Below are positions 5,336 to 6,259 of a stretch of DNA of 6,259 nt, in pieces. Each line of letters begins with the position of its first letter. The stretch's first letter is position 1. The stretch comes from Caldilineaceae bacterium. GTDB taxonomy: Bacteria > Chloroflexota > Anaerolineae > Caldilineales > Caldilineaceae. The stretch is from contig WGCB01000226.1 of NCBI GenBank assembly GCA_015494005.1, positions 1 through 6,259 on the forward strand. Reading direction: 5' to 3'. The notes beneath the pieces were generated by a model. It saw only the letters and a program-made list of their open reading frames with translations. It was not told where the DNA came from and made no database searches. The position numbers and the translations under genes were made by a program.

Positions 5336-6259
5336 CTACGGGTCTGGGATGATGAGCCGCTGGCCCACGTAGATGATGTTGGGGTTGGTGATCCCGTTGC
5401 GGCGCATGATGGCTCCCATGTCCACGCCGAAGGCCGCCGCGATGCCGCTCAGGGTGTCCCCATACTTGACGATGTAGATGGTCTCCAGAGGCATGGGAGT
5501 GGGCGTGGGCATCGGCGCAGGGGTGCTCGTGATCGTGGGCTCTGGCGTGGCCTCCGCTGCACAGCCGGGGATGGTGAGCCGCTGGCCTACGTAGATGATG
5601 TTGGGGTTGAGGATGCCGTTCTGGGCCATGAGCTGGTAGAGGTTCACCTGGTAGGCTGCGGCGATGCCGCTCAGAGTGTCCCCAGGCTTGACCACGTAGA
5701 CGCAGGGGCTGGGCGCTGGCTGGCTGCTCTTGGCACAGCCCCGCAGGCTGATGCCGTCCAGGTTCAGTAGCATGACCGTCTCCGGCGTGCCCCACTTCCG
5801 CCAGCCTCGGATGAAGAGCACCATGGTGCTGTCCGGTGCGGTGAAGCGGACGGTGTAGGTGGTGATGCCACCTGGGGCGCCCTCGGGGTAGATGGGGCCC
5901 AGGTGAGCAGTCTGCCAGTTGTCCACGTTCTGCCAGTTGGTGTCGTCCCCGCTGTTGAAGCCCCACTGGGCCACGTAGCGGTAGGGGTCCGGGTCGTTGC
6001 CCGCGCCCCGCAGCAGGCCTTTGACGGTGAGCTCGTAGGTGGCGCCCTTGGTCAGGCCGGTGAGCTTCTGGTAGATCCCGGCGTAGCGGTCCGTGTCACC
6101 GGCGGCCATGCCCAGGGTGTCCATGCGGATGCCCTGGCTGTGGGCGCCATCCGCCACCAGGGCCGACCAGGTGTCGTCGGAGAACTGGTAGTGGACCGCG
6201 CCGCCGTTGGTGAAGTAGCCCCAGCTCTTGCCCACATTGCCCAGGGCCACGCTGTTGAA
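5336..6259 (-). CDS. Exported-type protein with N-terminal beta-rich domain and two LysM modules (5' end outside window)
   Basis: The frame is open to the right edge. 307 residues are visible, and any signal peptide is missing from view. Roughly the first 170 visible residues form an aromatic- and glycine-rich domain with alternating beta-type segments. It includes KLTGLTKGATYELTVKG and, near its end, NLDGISLRGC. This resembles galactose-binding-like/carbohydrate-binding folds, but I cannot assign it to a family. Two LysM modules follow, each with a GDTLSGIAAA start and an NPNIIYVGQRL end (about 5572-5703 and 5342-5495), separated by a Pro/Thr linker. LysM modules bind N-acetylglucosamine-containing glycans such as peptidoglycan, so a cell-wall or glycan-binding role is inferred. 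No catalytic motif is visible. The stop at 5336-5338 is followed by a strong terminator. Confidence 0.88.
   Translation of the reverse strand, partial: FNSVALGNVGKSWGYFTNGGAVHYQFSDDTWSALVADGAHSQGIRMDTLGMAAGDTDRYAGIYQKLTGLTKGATYELTVKGLLRGAGNDPDPYRYVAQWGFNSGDDTNWQNVDNWQTAHLGPIYPEGAPGGITTYTVRFTAPDSTMVLFIRGWRKWGTPETVMLLNLDGISLRGCAKSSQPAPSPCVYVVKPGDTLSGIAAAYQVNLYQLMAQNGILNPNIIYVGQRLTIPGCAAEATPEPTITSTPAPMPTPTPMPLETIYIVKYGDTLSGIAAAFGVDMGAIMRRNGITNPNIIYVGQRLIIPDP
5353..5387 (-). repeat. Near-identical 35-bp direct repeat, copy in the second LysM module
   Basis: This stretch matches 5575-5609 at 34 of 35 bases, offset by 222 nt (74 codons). Both copies encode the NPNIIYVGQRL end of a LysM module. The identity includes synonymous positions. 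Confidence 0.85.
5575..5609 (-). repeat. Near-identical 35-bp direct repeat, copy in the first LysM module
   Basis: This is the partner of 5353-5387, with a single C/T difference at a synonymous position. It marks the corresponding end of the first LysM module. The flanking linker is not repeated to this degree. Confidence 0.85.

Noticed and set aside
5019..5966. A 315-codon minus-strand frame overlapping the LysM gene and the intergenic region
   Set aside because: It is a shifted frame of the LysM gene rich in His and Arg, and it crosses the strong terminator at 5263-5297.

Overview
This GC-rich window most resembles a Chloroflexota genome (Anaerolineae/Caldilineae-like). That placement is an inference. 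It rests on exported proteins that join Pro/Thr 'PTPTP' linkers to SH3b or LysM repeats, on a 7-TM histidine kinase with a NarL-type regulator, and on a serine-pathway dehydrogenase of the long ASB+ACT type. No rRNA, tRNA, CRISPR array, transposon or phage gene is visible, so the region looks like chromosomal backbone.

Layout, left to right. Positions 1-870 (+) hold the C-terminal part of D-3-phosphoglycerate dehydrogenase (SerA), cut by the left edge. Positions 947-1783 (+) encode an exported or membrane-anchored protein with a Pro/Thr linker and two bacterial SH3 repeats. Positions 1876-3318 (+) encode a seven-helix membrane sensor histidine kinase, and 3287-3940 (+) its overlapping NarL/FixJ-family response regulator. 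A bulged hairpin with A-rich and T-rich flanks at 3971-4009 sits between this plus-strand block and a convergent minus-strand block, and probably terminates both.

On the minus strand, 4476-5015 and 4045-4413 encode a four-helix and a three-helix membrane protein. Each has a strong Shine-Dalgarno sequence and they are 62 nt apart, so they are probably one operon. I cannot assign a function to either. A 320-nt gene-free stretch (5016-5335) follows. It carries the terminator of the last gene and the probable upstream region of the membrane pair. The last gene, 5336-6259 (-), encodes a surface-type protein with an uncharacterised beta-rich N-terminal domain and two LysM modules; its 5' end lies beyond the right edge.

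Functionally, the two-component pair is the only regulatory unit and its targets cannot be read from the window. The SH3b and LysM proteins both look like envelope proteins, and the convergent membrane pair is the least explained part. I found no clear evidence of a wholly new system. The membrane pair, the kinase's sensor domain and the N-terminal domain of the LysM protein are the best leads.
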